A stretch of DNA of 64,000 nt from Mycoplasma haemofelis str. Langford 1 (GCF_000200735.1 NC_014970.1:372001-436000); one strand, 5' to 3'; positions 40,555-52,233 are shown, numbered from the stretch's first letter. Made by a program: numbers and translations. Notes: generated by a model not told the origin, from the sequence alone.

Positions 40555-41109
40555 TTATAAATCTGAAGCTTTTTGTACCTCACTATCAGCTAATCAATCT
40601 TTCTGTATGTCCTTAGTGTATGTTCAATAACCCTTTTCTCTCCATACATAAACATCTACAGACTTTTGCATGGCCTTAGGACAAGCATTTCTTATTTCCT
40701 TTTTGAAAGTGTAAGTCTGTCAAGGTAAAGTTAGGAATCTCTCCTTATCGTCCTTTATCTTTTGGATAATCCTATGGACTTTTCTATTACTTCCGGAACC
40801 GGTAGGCTTTTCCACTTCATAAATGGAACACTGGGGAATGACCGGCTTTGGCTCTTCTTCTGTCTTGATAGCGTCTAGAACAGATAATTCCTCGGCCTTG
40901 TGAGTAGTTACTTCCTCGACTTTTTCATTCGATTCGATAATGTCTTCTATCTCCGAAACTTCCCGATCTGAAAGGGATGTCTTTTTTGTCGTGATGGACA
41001 TCTCCTCTTTGGAAGCATCTGGCAATAAAAAAGAAACACCTAATCCAAATGCTCCAATTCCTAAAGATGTGCTTCCAAGGAGGAGCTTAGAGATCCCAAA
41101 CCCAACCAT
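40555..41109 (-). CDS. Family B protein, intact
   Basis: 184 aa, ATG at 41109. Anchor at about 7-29, long acidic linker (SDREVSEIEDIIESNEKVEE), IPQCSIYEVEKP, RNACPKAMQKSVDVYVWRE, YWTYTKDIQKDW. Paralog of the next gene (SxTKK and IPxC shared). Confidence 0.88.
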
Positions 41110-41112
41110 TTT

Positions 41113-41676
41113 CTAAGTATTGCTGGAATTGATTTTTAAACTCTCTGGAATGGTAATGCCCCCTTCAGTTAGTCAATTTTTAGTTGAGATGTCTCTAGAA
41201 TATATTCAACTCCCACTTTCCTGTCACACATAGATATTCTGAGATTGACTTAAAGATGCAGGGCATATGCCCTTTATGTCATCAATAAAAGCCGAACTTT
41301 TTCCCTGCAAGAACTGATCCTGACTTTGGTTGATCTTGCTTAGGATTTCCCTAACAACCCTCTTCCCATTTCCACCTTCTCTTTTCGGCTCTTTAAGAAC
41401 ATAAAAAGTACATTTAGGAATAACAGGTTCTTTAACCTCTTTCTTTAATTCAACCGCCTCAGGGGGCTGTTCTTCTGATGAATCATCTTTAATCAACTCT
41501 TCGAAGTTATCTTCCTCTAGCTGCTCTTGTGATTCCTGAATATCGAAACTTGCTTTTTTAGTTGATAATGAATCTTCCTGTGATATGTCAGGAAGTAAAA
41601 CTGATCTTATACCTAAAGTACCTACTCCAGCCGCAATACCGCCGCAAAAAGCTTTGGAGAAACCAATATCAGACAT
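41113..41676 (-). CDS. Family B protein, intact
   Basis: 187 aa, ATG at 41676. Anchor at about 6-28 with an extra Cys (KAFCGGIAAG), acidic linker (EEDNFEELIKDDSSEEQ), IPKCTFYVLKEP, KGICPASLSQSQNIYVWQE, SWIYSRDISTKNW. First gene of the six-gene family B run 38408-41676. Confidence 0.88.
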
Positions 41677-41804
41677 CTTACCTGCTCATTTCCTCCCTAC
41701 TTATAGAGTCCTTTTGGATGCAACTTTTTACCTTATCTGTAAGTCTTTAATTTTGATAAACGTTAAAGTGGTAATTACTTGTAGATCTTATGATGGTGCT
41801 TATG
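41677..41804. promoter_or_regulatory. Intergenic region upstream of the family B run
   Basis: 128 bp. Presumably holds the promoter for the minus-strand run starting at 41676. AT-rich, no ORF or hairpin of note. Confidence 0.3.
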
Positions 41805-42443
41805 TTAAGTCTTCTTAGAACATATCTGCCTGACATGATTGGCAGTATCTTTACTTCCTTTGTTGACAGTTAATTTTGAATTTGAGGAGCATCACTCTTT
41901 AACCTTAGAATGACCATTGTCCTTATCTGTGGTACTTTCGATTCCTTTGATTTTTAAAGAAACCAAAAGGTTCTTATTCTCTTCAAAGGACGACTTCCAT
42001 TCGTTATCCTTATTTTCATTTAAAGAAATTCAAGTCCTTCCAGATACTTCCTCATCCATAACCCGAAGAACACATCATTGTTGTACGTTCTTCAATTTAT
42101 CGGCATCAGCGCTGGACAGATAACTACTGCATAGCTTCTCCAAAGCTACTTTACCTTTATCTCCACTCTCTGAAGCCGCAATATTCTCGTTCCCGTCTTT
42201 GAACTTATTTATCTCTTCCAAAAATTTGGTATCTTCTCTGTGTACTAGGAAAGTATTCTTGTATTGGGTTTCCCTCTTGGACTGATCTTCAATGTCAGAA
42301 ATTAATTTGTATTCCTCTTTTAAAAGGGATTCTCGTATGCTAAGAGGGGTAGAGGGTAAATTCTTTACTGCAAAATAACCACCAGTTCCAACAGCCCCCG
42401 CTCCACCCAAGGCCGCCGCCATTTTGGCTGCTGAAATTGACAT
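41805..42443 (-). CDS. Family A protein, VVP type
   Basis: 212 aa, ATG at 42443. Anchor at about 7-27, IRESLLKEEYKLISD, EKLCSSYLSSAD, VQQWCVLRVMDEEVSGRT, VKEWCSSNSKL, RQICSKKT. Paralog of the next gene; LEKLCSSYL is identical in both. Confidence 0.88.
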
Positions 42444-42446
42444 TAA

Positions 42447-43094
42447 CTAATCGGTAGATTCAGAGCATCAAGAAGACGCATTTTCAAATATAGATTGTCT
42501 TTCCTTATTGAAAGGGAGGGCTAGACTTGTAGAACACCACTCTTTAAGCTTTACATATCCATCATCTTCGGTTGTAGAAGTGATAATTCCCGCGATGTTG
42601 GCAGATGATAAAGAGCTTTTGTGCTTGTTGAACGATGCCTTTCACTTACCTTGATTTGCTGTAGCTTGATCTCCACCATCCACTAAAGGAAGTCATCCTT
42701 TTGTGGGGGACTTATCTTGAATTCTTAAGACACACCATTTGGAAGCATTACCAAAGCTATCACTTCCCTCTAGATAAGAAGAACATAACTTCTCTAAAGC
42801 AGCCTTTCCCTTCTCTCCATTATCGTCCTTGGTTAAAGCCTCATTGTTCTCTGTATGCTTGTTTATTTCAGTCAAAAAAGTAGAATCGGATTTGAAGGCG
42901 TTGAAACTAGTCTTTCATTGATCTCGGGCATTCTTGCTCTCCCCTATTAATTCATAACCTTTCTCCTTTAATTGCTGCTTTACGGTAATGGGCGTTTCCT
43001 TTCCTTCAAAGGCACCAAATTTATATGCTAAAGCCCCAGTTCCAGCAGCCCCAAGGGCAGCTGTAGTTCCTAAAATAGGTTTTGAAATAGCCAT
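42447..43094 (-). CDS. Family A protein, VVP type
   Basis: 215 aa, ATG at 43094. Anchor at about 7-28, VKQQLKEKGYELIGES, LEKLCSSYLEGSD, ASKWCVLRIQDKSP, LKEWCSTSLALPF, ASSWCSESTD. Paralog of 41805-42443 with WCVLR in place of WCVVP. Divergent from 43150. Confidence 0.89.
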
Positions 43095-43149
43095 TAGGGA
43101 TAGTAATTTGATTACCTTACGCGTAACTTAGAGGAAGCAGGTTTGTTTT

Positions 43150-43768
43150 ATGGTGGGAGGTAAATATTTAGCTATGGGTGGAGTAGGTGCTGCCGGAGCG
43201 GGAGTTGCTGGAACTTCTGCTTATTTATATGGATTTAGAGGGGATACCTTGGAGATGAGGGTTAAGAATCATTTCAAGGATCAACCTCATATGAGGATTC
43301 TTAATTCCTTCCAAGAGAAAAGAGTGAAATAAGTTCAGGGAGCTTTATTCTCATTCTCGAGGAGATAAACCAGAAGGAGTAGGTAAGGAGAAGATTGCCA
43401 AGTGATGTGAAGATAAGTTGGTTTCTAGGGATGATTCTAGTTTTGAGTTGGTTAAGAAGTGGTGTGTTATTGATAGTAGGGAAGTTCATGTCAAGGCGAT
43501 GGCCGAAGGAAGGAAGACTATTCCAGTATCTGGAGAGAATGTAACTCAAGCTTGACAGTCTGCTTGGGATAGCTATCATGCCGGCAAGGCCTCTTCCAAA
43601 TTAAGAATAGAGGATGCTTCATTTGTAGGCGAGGAAAAAGAAGCGAATACTACAGGAGGCCCCGCCCTTCAGAAGTGATGTCAATCTAAGTCCTCCAAGT
43701 TGATGTATGAGTATTTAGGAGAGAGCGATGGATATGAGAAGTATCATGCTTGATGTACTAAGGAATAA
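43150..43768 (+). pseudogene. Family A gene frameshifted in an A4 tract
   Basis: ATG at 43150; MVGGKYLAMGG anchor, GFRGDTLEMRVKNHFKDQ, then TAA at 43330. In the next frame the protein goes on: EWNKFRELYSHSRGDKP, IAKWCEDKLVSRDDSSFEL, KKWCVIDSR, LQKWCQSKSSKLMYEY, HAWCTKE. Alignment with the intact paralog 46223-46834 puts one extra base at AAAA 43318-43321; without it 205 aa are encoded. Confidence 0.8.
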
Positions 43769-44394
43769 TGCCCTCTAAAACTGCTATAGCTTCTTTGACA
43801 GCTGCAGGAGCTGGCGGATCCGCTCTGGGAGGCTTTTATATATATAGGAATTCTGGATTAGATACTAAGGAGACTTTGTCTTCTCTATTATCTAAGGATA
43901 AAGATAGAGTTATTCTTGTGTCTTCTGATGACAGGCACTCAAAGGCTTTTGATGCCTTAGTTACTGAGTATTCTACAGTTAGTGATTTCAGAATTCCATC
44001 ATCTTTCTTAGGATCTGGAACTCTTACTAAGGATAAGTTGATTGGCTTTTGTAATTCCTATGGTCAGAGCAAGGATGCTTCTGGTTTTGAGATGTATAAA
44101 CGATGGTGTTCAAGGAATAGTCTAAGGAGTCAGATGAATTCACTTCAAGGTAAGAAGTGAATAGATTCGGGAGATAAGAAAGATTGAGCTGCTCCTAAGG
44201 GTCTTTACGAAGATACCTTGCAAATTCCTGTTGCTCAAGGATCTGGAAATATTCAGAAGTCTAGTTTGAAGGAAGAGGACTTGATGGCTTACTGCTCTAA
44301 ATCCTCATCTCTAGTGTTTACTAGTGCAGAGGATGATTATTACAAGAGAGTGGAGAAGTACTGTGTCACAAGTACCACTCAAGGAGCGGGATAA
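43768..44394 (+). CDS. Family A protein, two modules
   Basis: 208 aa, ATG at 43768, overlapping the previous TAA (TAATG). Anchor at about 6-26, LSSLLSKDKDRVILVSSDDRH, LIGFCNSYGQSK, YKRWCSRNSLRSQMNSL, LMAYCSKSSSL, VEKYCVTSTT. Relative of 45626-46219 (WCSRNxxRxQMNS shared). Confidence 0.89.
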
Positions 44395-45014
44395 TGAAGC
44401 CGGAGTTATTGGGAGCTGTTACGGCTTTAGCGGGAGGTTCTGCCGCCGGAGGCTATGCTTTGTATAGTCATTTTTCTGGATCTTCCTTTTCTGAAGCGTT
44501 AAAGGGTACTTTATTAAGTTTAGAAGGCGAGGAGGATAAGAGTAGGTGGGAGAAGAGACTTACTAAGTTAAAGGGCAATAAGGATTCTCTAGTTGATTCT
44601 TTAAAGGCTGTTGCCAATAAGAATAATCTGGATGCGACTTGGAGCGATGTTCAAGCTTGGTGTAAGGATAATTTAAAGGAGAAGGTATCTAAAGACAACC
44701 AAAAGCTATTTGATAATGTGCAGCTTTATTGCACTTTCAATATCGGAGATAAATTAAGCAACAAGATAGACCCTAATACTGGAGATTCCGACAATAAGTG
44801 GAAAAAGGTTTTTGAGAAGTTAGGGCAAGCGGATTCATCTAAATTAGATCAAGCATTAGTAGAGATAAAGTCTAAGAATAACCAATCGGGAGACGCGGGA
44901 AATAAGGCGATTAAGCAATGATGTACAACTGTGTATGAATCTCCTTTTAAGTTACCTAAAGATAAGAGTTTTGAATATGCAGAGTCTTATTGTGTGGAGA
45001 TAGCTAATGGATAG
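44394..45014 (+). CDS. Family A protein, YCT type
   Basis: 206 aa, ATG at 44394 in a TAATG overlap. Anchor at about 6-26, LKGTLLSLEGEEDKSRW, VQAWCKDNLKEKV, VQLYCTFNIGDKLS, IKQWCTTVYESPF, AESYCVEIANG. Only one UGA Trp. Confidence 0.9.
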
Positions 45015-45612
45015 TTCTTTAGCGTTTAAAGCTGGATTAGCTGCTCTAGGGGGAGCTGGAGTGGTAGGTGGAATTGCTTTAAGCAAAGGTACTTCTTCCA
45101 ATTCTGGAGAGGTGATTTCCAAAGCTTTAGAGAAATCTCTGATGAGCTTTACAGATAATACCCTTTCCGAAAAGTGGAACGCAAGAAAGACTAAGTTGGG
45201 GCAGTCTAGAGATGAGGATTTAATTCCGTCATTAAAGAAGGTTAAAGATAAGGCGGGCTATACAGCTGATGACATTAAGAACTGATGTAAGGAGAATGTG
45301 AGTGGATTTGTGGATGATGACGAAGGTAAGAAGTTGAAGAATGTATCTTCTTATTGCACTTTCAATGTCAAGGATAAGATAACTAAAACTTTAGTTACGG
45401 GGGATTGAGGCACAACTAATGGGAAATTAAAAACGGTTGAGGATGGATTGCTTTCTCCATCCCTTAAAGCTGTGAAGATAGAGCTTAATAAAGAGAGTGG
45501 AGCTGATAACGATGCCTTGAAAAAGTGATGTGAGTCCACGTATGAACTGATGTTTAAAGGAGACGATGATAAGTCTTTTGTGGAAGCTTCTACTTATTGC
45601 GTAACTGCTTAA
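45007..45612 (+). CDS. Family A protein, YCT type
   Basis: 201 aa, ATG at 45007, 8 bp inside the previous gene. Anchor at about 7-25, LEKSLMSFTDNTLSEKW, NARKTKLGQ, IKNWCKENVSGF, SSYCTFNVKDKITK, LKKWCESTYELMF, STYCVTA. Neighbour and relative of 44394. Confidence 0.9.
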
Positions 45613-45625
45613 TTTAGAGAATTAA

Positions 45626-46219
45626 TTGGCCAGTAAATTAACTCTTGTTGGAATTCCTTCGGCCGTAGTTGGAGCGGCGGGAGTATCAGCTTATTCGATG
45701 GGCGATAACTCCAAAAGCTTGAAAAAGCTGAAAGATCTATTTGATTCCACCGAGGGACGAATTCTTTTGGATGCAATTGGAGATAAGCATGATTTGGTAT
45801 GGCAGCAGATAGTAAAGGAGCATGGAGAGTCTAGTAGCAAGATAAAAGGAGTTAATAGTAAGGAAACTCTAAAGGCTTATTGTTCTAGAACTGCAGACAG
45901 TACTAATTCAGGAGATTTGACTGTTTATAGTGCTTGATGTTCTAGGAATACATTTAGAGCTCAAATGAATAGTTCCACCAAGAAGTGGAATGATTCTGAA
46001 GTCGATACGGAGTGAGAGAAAAATAAGCAAGCTTATAGTCAGGAGAGCACCGAGAACTTTCTTATAACTAAGGCAGGAACTCAAGAGAATATCGAGAAAG
46101 CATCAATCACTCCCCAAGATTTGAGAGATTGATGTTCTAAAAGAGCCCTTTCCCCCTTTATTAATACTGAAGATAAGGATTATTTAATTGCAGATAAATT
46201 CTGCTTCAAGATTCAGTAA
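45626..46219 (+). CDS. Family A protein, two modules, TTG start
   Basis: 197 aa. A stop codon lies directly before the TTG at 45626, and MASKLTLVGIPSAVVGAAG has the usual anchor, so TTG is the likely start. LFDSTEGRILLDAIGDKHD, LKAYCSRTADST, YSAWCSRNTFRAQMNS, LRDWCSKRALSPF, ADKFCFKIQ. Relative of 43768-44394. Confidence 0.83.
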
Positions 46220-46222
46220 ATC

Positions 46223-46834
46223 ATGACTTCCGGTAAGTATCTAGCGATGGGTTCTGGAGCTTTAGGTACTGTCGGGTTAGGAGGCTCTGCAGTTTATATG
46301 TATGGATTTAGGGAGGATACTTTAGAGACTAGAGTTAGGAATCATTTCAAAGATAGGAAGCATATGTTGGTTCTTAATTCTTCCACACAGACGGAGTGGA
46401 CTAAGTTTAAGGAGTTTTACTCTCATTCTACAGATGAGAAGCCTAAAGATATAGACAAGGAGAAGATCGCTAAATGATGTGAAGAGAAGTTGGCCTCTAG
46501 AGATGAATCTAGTTTTGAGTTAGTTAAGAAGTGGTGTGTTATTAATAGTAGAAGTCTTAGGGATGAAGCTTTAGCTTCTAATAGAAAAGTGATTCCAGAA
46601 TCTGGCTCTAATTCTGCAGCGGAGTGAAAGTCCGCTTGGACTACTTACAATTCCAAGAAAGGAGAGTTAGCTATTGTGGATGGAACTTTTAAAGAGGCAG
46701 AAAAGACTACTTCAGATACAGGAGGTCCAGCATTGCAAGCTTGATGTCAAGCTAAGTCTTCCCAATTTATGTATGAATATGTTGGTGAAGATAAGGGGTA
46801 TGAGAAGTACTATTCTTGGTGTACTAAGGAGTAA
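46223..46834 (+). CDS. Family A protein, intact paralog of 43150
   Basis: 203 aa, ATG at 46223. SGKYLAMGSGALGTVGLGG anchor, GFREDTLETRVRNHFKDR, TEWTKFKEFYSHSTDEKP, IAKWCEEKLASRDESSFEL, KKWCVINSR, LQAWCQAKSSQFMYEY, YSWCTKE. The order 43150, 43768, 44394/45007 is repeated as 46223 after 45626, followed by 46834: partial block duplication. Confidence 0.9.
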
Positions 46835-47430
46835 TGGCCATTAAACCCTCTATCCTTATTCCTTCTACAGTTGCAGCAACTGGAGCTTTTGTGGGAGGGT
46901 ATTTTCTTGTTAAGGAGCTTAATGGATCCAATCATAAGACCATAAAGGATCAATTGGGAGAGTCTTTAATGATTGCTTCTGATAGCTCCGATAAATGGGA
47001 TGCTAGGAAGCAAAGCTTGTCATCCGCTACTCCAGAATCCTTGGTTGAGGATTTAAAGAGCATCAAAGATAATTCTCCGTCAGGGGATAAGATCAAAGCA
47101 TGGTGCTTATCTAATGCTTCTGTTGAATTTAAGGATGATAAAGATATGAGGTATCTGAATGTTCGTACCTATTGCACCTATAAGGTGAAGGATAAGTTAA
47201 GTAAGGCTGTTAGGGATCAAGGGGATAGCGATTGGGCTACAGCTTCCAATAAGGTTAAGACTCCATCGTCAGGAGTCATTTTATCTCCCGCTATGGAGAA
47301 AGTTAAAGCTGAATTAACTAAAGATAGTCCTAATAATGACGCCTTAAAGAACTGATGTAAGGATATCTTAGATTCTATGTATGAGAATGATTCTAACTTC
47401 AGAGATGCTGATTCCTATTGTACTAAGTAA
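46834..47430 (+). CDS. Family A protein, YCT type
   Basis: 198 aa, ATG at 46834 (TAATG). Anchor at about 6-27, IKDQLGESLMIASDSSDKW, DARKQSLSS, IKAWCLSNASVEF, RTYCTYKVKDKLSK, LKNWCKDILDSMY, DSYCTK. Overlaps the convergent gene by 8 bp. Related to 14638. Confidence 0.9.
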
Positions 47431-48076
47431 TAGCATTCGAAGAAGCCTTACTACATCACATATTTACCTTATTTATCGTTTCATAGAAATCTTCACTAGT
47501 ACTGTCACTTTCAGCCGATGATTTGCACTTTAGCTTTATCTCATTCCGCTTCTCTTCTTCGCTGGATTTATTCTCACTAGATATCTTTGATTTCGCGTCA
47601 ACCCCTTCTCCCCAGTGTTTCTTAGCTAATTTGTCTCACAAAGCATCATCAGTTGAATCGCTCGCATTCAACAAAACACCGTTTGCAAATTTAGAACTAA
47701 CAGTTATAGGAATCACGCATCACCTTCTTGCCTTCAAATAGTCATCATCCGTTACTGCCTCTTTTTCAATAAGATCTCTACAGTGATTTTGAATTCCTGT
47801 TACAGTGGAATCACCACTCTTTTCTACATTCGGAAATCTCTTTCCATCATTGGATTCATTTCCATTTCCATAAGCCGTTTTTACTTTGTCTCAACCTTCA
47901 GAGGAAGTATCATGCAAATTCAATAACTTATATCCTTCCGACTGCAGCCTATCCTTTACTCTTGTTGAACTCGTTTTAGGTTGGGAATTTATATTCTTAG
48001 CCAGCAAAGCACCACCTCCACATGCTCCACCAATCCCCCCCGCTAATGCCAAGCCTTTGGCGGCTGTGCTTGACAT
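47423..48076 (-). CDS. Family A protein, VVP type
   Basis: 217 aa, ATG at 48076. Anchor at about 8-27, VKDRLQSEGYKLLNLHDTS, IQNHCRDLIEK, ARRWCVIPITVSSKF, IKLKCKSSAES, VNMWCSKASSN. Relative of 5249-5899 and 48538-49164. Confidence 0.89.
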
Positions 48077-48538
48077 CTATTGTGGGACGCCTGCTCAAAC
48101 TTTTTGATCGGCTCCGGAGTAATTTCATTTCTTGCCATTTTGCGTTACATAAACCTTACCATCAACAGATTTCTTGTCTCCAGTACCGTTGCAAGCATTA
48201 TCAACATCCTCCCAGAACTTCTGATTGGTTGTGCTTGCTTCTGTGTCTTTATTCTTTTGATCTTTTCAATCAACTTCAGAAAACTGGGGATTGGTTTCCT
48301 TATTGGTGATTTTAAAAACTCTGCAAGCAGGCTTCTGTTGTACTTGAGCTTCTGGAGCTGTAGGAGCCTCGGCCGTTATTTCCTCAGTCTTTTCCGGTTC
48401 CACAGAAGCCTCTTTACTCTTAACTGTTTCTTTAACGGGTTCTCCCTTACCGAATGCAGAAGCTCCGACAGCCCCCAACCCTGCAGCAGATGCTGCTGTT
48501 GCACCTCCTAGAAGAAATTTAGATCCTAGTAATTCCAT
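48077..48538 (-). CDS. Family B protein, intact
   Basis: 153 aa, ATG at 48538. Anchor at about 8-30, KGEPVKETVKSKEASVEPE linker, KPACRVFKITNKE, DNACNGTGDKKSVDGKVYVTQNGKKWNYS. Isolated family B gene between two VVP-type genes. Its stop directly precedes the start of 47423-48076. Confidence 0.88.
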
Positions 48539-49164
48539 TACTGATTAGCTAACTTAAGTCCTCCTGCATCCTTAACACATCAAGTTAGTGATTCGTCTAT
48601 TAATTTGTCGTAATTCTCATCTGTAGAATCCTTTTCCAACACTTTCTTACACTCGTTCCTCAATGCTTTTCACTCGTCGTTGTTACTTCCTGTTAGAGAA
48701 CTTAAGCTTGAAATTCTTTTTTGAGAATTGACCTCTACCATGTATTTAGTCTTTAAATTCTCCCAATCTGCTTTATCGTCCTCGTCATTTGTTCCATTCT
48801 TCAAAATAGTCTTCCCTTTTAATTTGGGGGAATCAGAGACTAATTTAGGAACTACGCAGAATCTTCTAGATTTCTTATAGTCACCATCATTGTCATGATC
48901 CTTCTTGAATATATCATTACACATATTTAATAAGTCGGTATTAGAGAGGTTCTTATCTTTATTTTCCGGAAGCTTTTTGTAAACTTCCAAGACTTTATTT
49001 AGCGTCTCTTGCGGGGAAACGGAGGAAAGTAATTCAAATCCTTCATCCCTTAATCTCTGAGCAACGCTTTTAGTGTCTGATTGAGATTTTACAATTCCAT
49101 AGGTTACTGCCGTCCCGCCCCCAGCAGCTGCCACTCCAGCTAAAGTCAATCCCTTTAAATTCAT
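48538..49164 (-). CDS. Family A protein, VVP type
   Basis: 208 aa, ATG at 49164. Anchor at about 7-24, VAQRLRDEGFELLSSVS, LLNMCNDIFKKD, SRRFCVVPKLVSDS with Phe for Trp, LRNECKKVLEK, SLTWCVKDA. TAATG overlap with the family B gene. Confidence 0.88.
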
Positions 49165-49208
49165 ACCTTGCCCCTTATTCTTTCGGGAGATTAAATATAT
49201 TTTTTTGA

Positions 49209-49751
49209 ATGTCTAGGCTGGGAGGCAAGTTTCGATATTTATGGGTAGGTTCTGCGGTAGTTACAACAGTGACGGCGACTGTGGGAGCATTTATGGCTCC
49301 ATCTGAAAGTGATAAGCAAGTTGGGGCACTAGTGGAAGAAATGAAGGCTCTTTGGGAGAGGGAAGAACAAATGGAAGAGGAGTTTATGAGAAATACTTCT
49401 TATCCATCCAAAGCTACTTCTCGAGATATTGAAAATATAAATAAAGTCACAGCATTCGAGAGAGCTAATGGCTTTTGCCATATCTATTTCATACATGCGG
49501 AATCAAATGGGAGTCACTACAGAGTTAATGATGAATTTTGGATTAATGAAAGACAACGTCAGACGAATAGGGACTTTCTTGAGGAATTTACAACAATCTT
49601 AGAAGTTCCGAATTTGTCCTCTATTTGTAGGGCGGCAGGCTATTCTGGGAAAGTCTTAGTTAAGAATAGAGGGGATAAGAAGTGGATCTATTCCTCTCCC
49701 GATCAAAGTAAAGCAATCTTCACTACGTGAGCTAACCCACAGAAGTCTTAG
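49209..49751 (+). CDS. Family B protein with GSHYRVN motif
   Basis: 180 aa, ATG at 49209; UGA at 49728 is Trp and the real TAG lies seven codons on. Anchor at about 10-30, acidic helix (MKALWEREEQMEEEF), FERANGFCHIYFIHAE, GSHYRVNDEFW, SSICRAAGYSGKVLVKN, KKWIYSS. Paralog of 7911-8393, and like it lies alone on the plus strand with a 20-bp convergent overlap. Confidence 0.88.
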
Positions 49752-50391
49752 TAGCACATCACTTCTTGATTCCCTCCAAGCTATTCAAGTAATCCTGATT
49801 GTTAAAGGGAGCCTCTAAAGCTGACTTACAACCATTCTTAAGCTTATTTAAATGATCAGCAGTATCCTTATTGTCCCCTGTAGCTATGGTTAGGGAATGT
49901 ATTTTTACGGTGTTTTCAGCTTTCTTGTATTCATCAAAATTAGTCTTTCACTTATCATCTTGTCCAGTTTGAGCAATAGGAGTGTAACCCTCTCCTATTA
50001 GTTGATCTTGAATCTCTGTTGTTCTGGTACATCACTGTACAAAGCTTTTGTATCGAGAATCATTCTCATCTGCAACCTCTGCCTCCACTTCTTTTAAACA
50101 CTTGGTTTTCAAGACAGAAGATAAGCTATCATTATCTGTCTTCTTCCATCCCTCTAAACCCCATAAGTCCTGATCTTTATCCTTATTGGCCTCTTTGTAC
50201 TTAGTTCAAGCCTTACTCCATCTCTCGCTCTCTTCTTGGGAGATGATTCTGATTCCCTTATTTCGGGATACTAAATCCTTTATGGAGGATTTCTGAGGAC
50301 TAAGTATCCCTGAATAATATAGACCTCCTGCCCCAGCTCCCAGAGATCCAGCTGAAGCTGCTGCAACTTTCGCAAGCGTTGTTCCTTCCAC
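49732..50391 (-). CDS. Family A protein, WK type, GTG start
   Basis: 219 aa from GTG 50391, which overlaps the upstream stop (TAGTG). Anchor at about 6-28, SERWSKAWTKYKEANK, DDKWKTNFDEYKKA, KTKCLKEVEAE, FVQWCTRTTEI, KNGCKSALEAPF, IKKWCATKTS. Related to 7192-7830. Confidence 0.85.
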
Positions 50392-51020
50392 TATTGTTTA
50401 ATAACTCCCGCTACACATCAATCCTTAGATACTTCTAAATTAGTATCGTAATCGTCACTCCAAGGATTTTGGGAGAAGAATGCTTTGCACTTATCTCTTA
50501 TAGATTTCCAATTATCAGCATTAGAAGTGGTTAAAGATAAGCCCGCAATCTTATTATTCCCTTTGCTTTCGTACTGCTTGCCTATTGCTTCTCACTTAGA
50601 TTTATCTCCCTTATCCTCCGTGTCATCGGTCGTTTTAAGTGGACTTAGGGATAGGTCAGAGAGTCTTTCGGAAATATTTCTGGGAACGACACATCACTTC
50701 CTTGCCTTGTCAAAAAGGGAATCATCTTCTTCCTTCCCCGAAAGAGCAGACTTACAACTATCCTTTAGATCCTTTAATTGGACTTCACTACTGTTACTTA
50801 TGAATCGCTTACTTGTTGAGTCCTTGGCCTTATTGTAGGCCTCCAATACAGTAGTTCATTCTGAATCCTTTGAAAAATCTAGAATCTTGTATTTCTCCTT
50901 TTCCAATCTATCTTTAAGTGTCTTATGATTGGATTCAAATAGGTATTTAGAACCAAGAACTCCACCTACAGTTAAGCCTCCTATTGCCCCAATCCCCATC
51001 AGGGCTTGAATTAAATTCAT
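50391..51020 (-). CDS. Family A protein, VVP type
   Basis: 209 aa, ATG at 51020. Anchor at about 8-24, LKDRLEKEKYKILDFS, LKDSCKSALSG, ARKWCVVPRNISERLSD, IRDKCKAFFSQNPWSDDYDT, SKDWCVAG. Its start KTLKDRLEKEKYKIL closely matches the frameshifted gene 11507-12120. Confidence 0.89.
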
Positions 51021-51028
51021 GCCCTATA

Positions 51029-51658
51029 TTAAGTCTTCTTACAGTACAGTTCCTGTTGCTTAAATTCCTTGGAATGAGAGCCTCAGTAGACATGATCTTT
51101 TACTTTGTCGCATCATTTCTTAAGTTCCTCTCTATGAGCATTTTCGTAACTATTCAAAGAAGCAATCTTGGTCTTCAAATCGGCCAACTCTTTACCTAGT
51201 TCTCCATTATTTACATAATCATGAGACTTTAGCGCAGTAAGGGACGCATTTCATTTATCGCTGCTATTGGCCTCATCATTTCAAGTGATTTTGCTCGCAT
51301 CCTTGTTGTTCTTGGCACAGTACTTCTCAAAATCCTTAACATAGTCTGAGCTCATCACTTCCTCATGAAGGGAAGTGCAAGTCTGCTTCATTAACTCCTT
51401 GGCTCCGCTTTCCTTGCTTGACTCTTTACTATCTTTAAAGGCTTGTAATAATTTGGGATGTTTGGGTTCTGGGTTGGCCGCTTTAAGTAATGCAAATTTG
51501 GAATCTCATAAATTGTCGGAGTCCTTTATCAATGCATGAGAATACTTATCTTTGAATTTAATTTTGGGAGTTTGTAACTCCTTCATCAAAAGGAATCCTC
51601 CAGTTCCTGCCGCGCCAGCACCCAATGTACTGACTGCAGTAAAAGTAAGTTTACTCAT
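51029..51658 (-). CDS. Family A protein, SKT type
   Basis: 209 aa, ATG at 51658. Anchor at about 9-27, FKDKYSHALI, MKQTCTSLHEE, FEKYCAKNNKDAS, LKKWCDKVKDHVYWG, QQELYCKKT. Paralog of 52233-52865 and 9608-10237. Confidence 0.89.
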
Positions 51659-51660
51659 GA

Positions 51661-52233
51661 CTAACCAGCAGACTTAGTACACTTCTCCTTAAAGGTATTG
51701 TAGAAATCTCCAGCTATATAAGTCCTGTAGGATCGTGATTCACATCACTGCTTCAATTTACTTCCTTCCGGATCTTTAGAAGCTTCTCCAGTAAATGAAT
51801 CTACTTCAGATTTAATGGAACTATCCAGTTGGGCGTATTTAGGCTTTAAAGTGCTTTCTTCTGTTTCTAAAGTTAAATTGTCCTTAGTTAATTGATCTCT
51901 GATGGAGGAATAAGTAACACACCATTTCTTGGTTCTTTCTAAAAACGACTTCTTATCTGTGCTCTTTAACTTCTCTTCACATCATTGTTTAATTGCATTG
52001 GCATTTACAGTCGCTTCCCCTATCTTTAATTCTGGAGTAACTTCTAAAGCATAGGTCTTAGCCACCTTATCTCAAGCTTCTTGAGAAGAGGCTAGTGTGT
52101 ACTTCTCTGCTATTAGTACTTCCTTTATGGTTCTAGAATCTCCTTGTGAATATGTATATATCGCGTAACCTCCTAAGCCAGTTCCACCCATTCCAGCCAA
52201 GGACAAGCCGGCTTTAGTCAGTACAGAAGACAT
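51661..52233 (-). CDS. Family A protein, FT type
   Basis: 190 aa, ATG at 52233. Anchor at about 8-27, RTIKEVLIAEKYTLASS, IKQWCEEKLKSTD, TKKWCVTYSSIRDQLTKD, LKQWCESRSYRTY, FKEKCTKSAG. Same order SKT gene then FT gene is repeated just upstream (52233, 52865): a two-gene tandem duplication. Confidence 0.89.
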
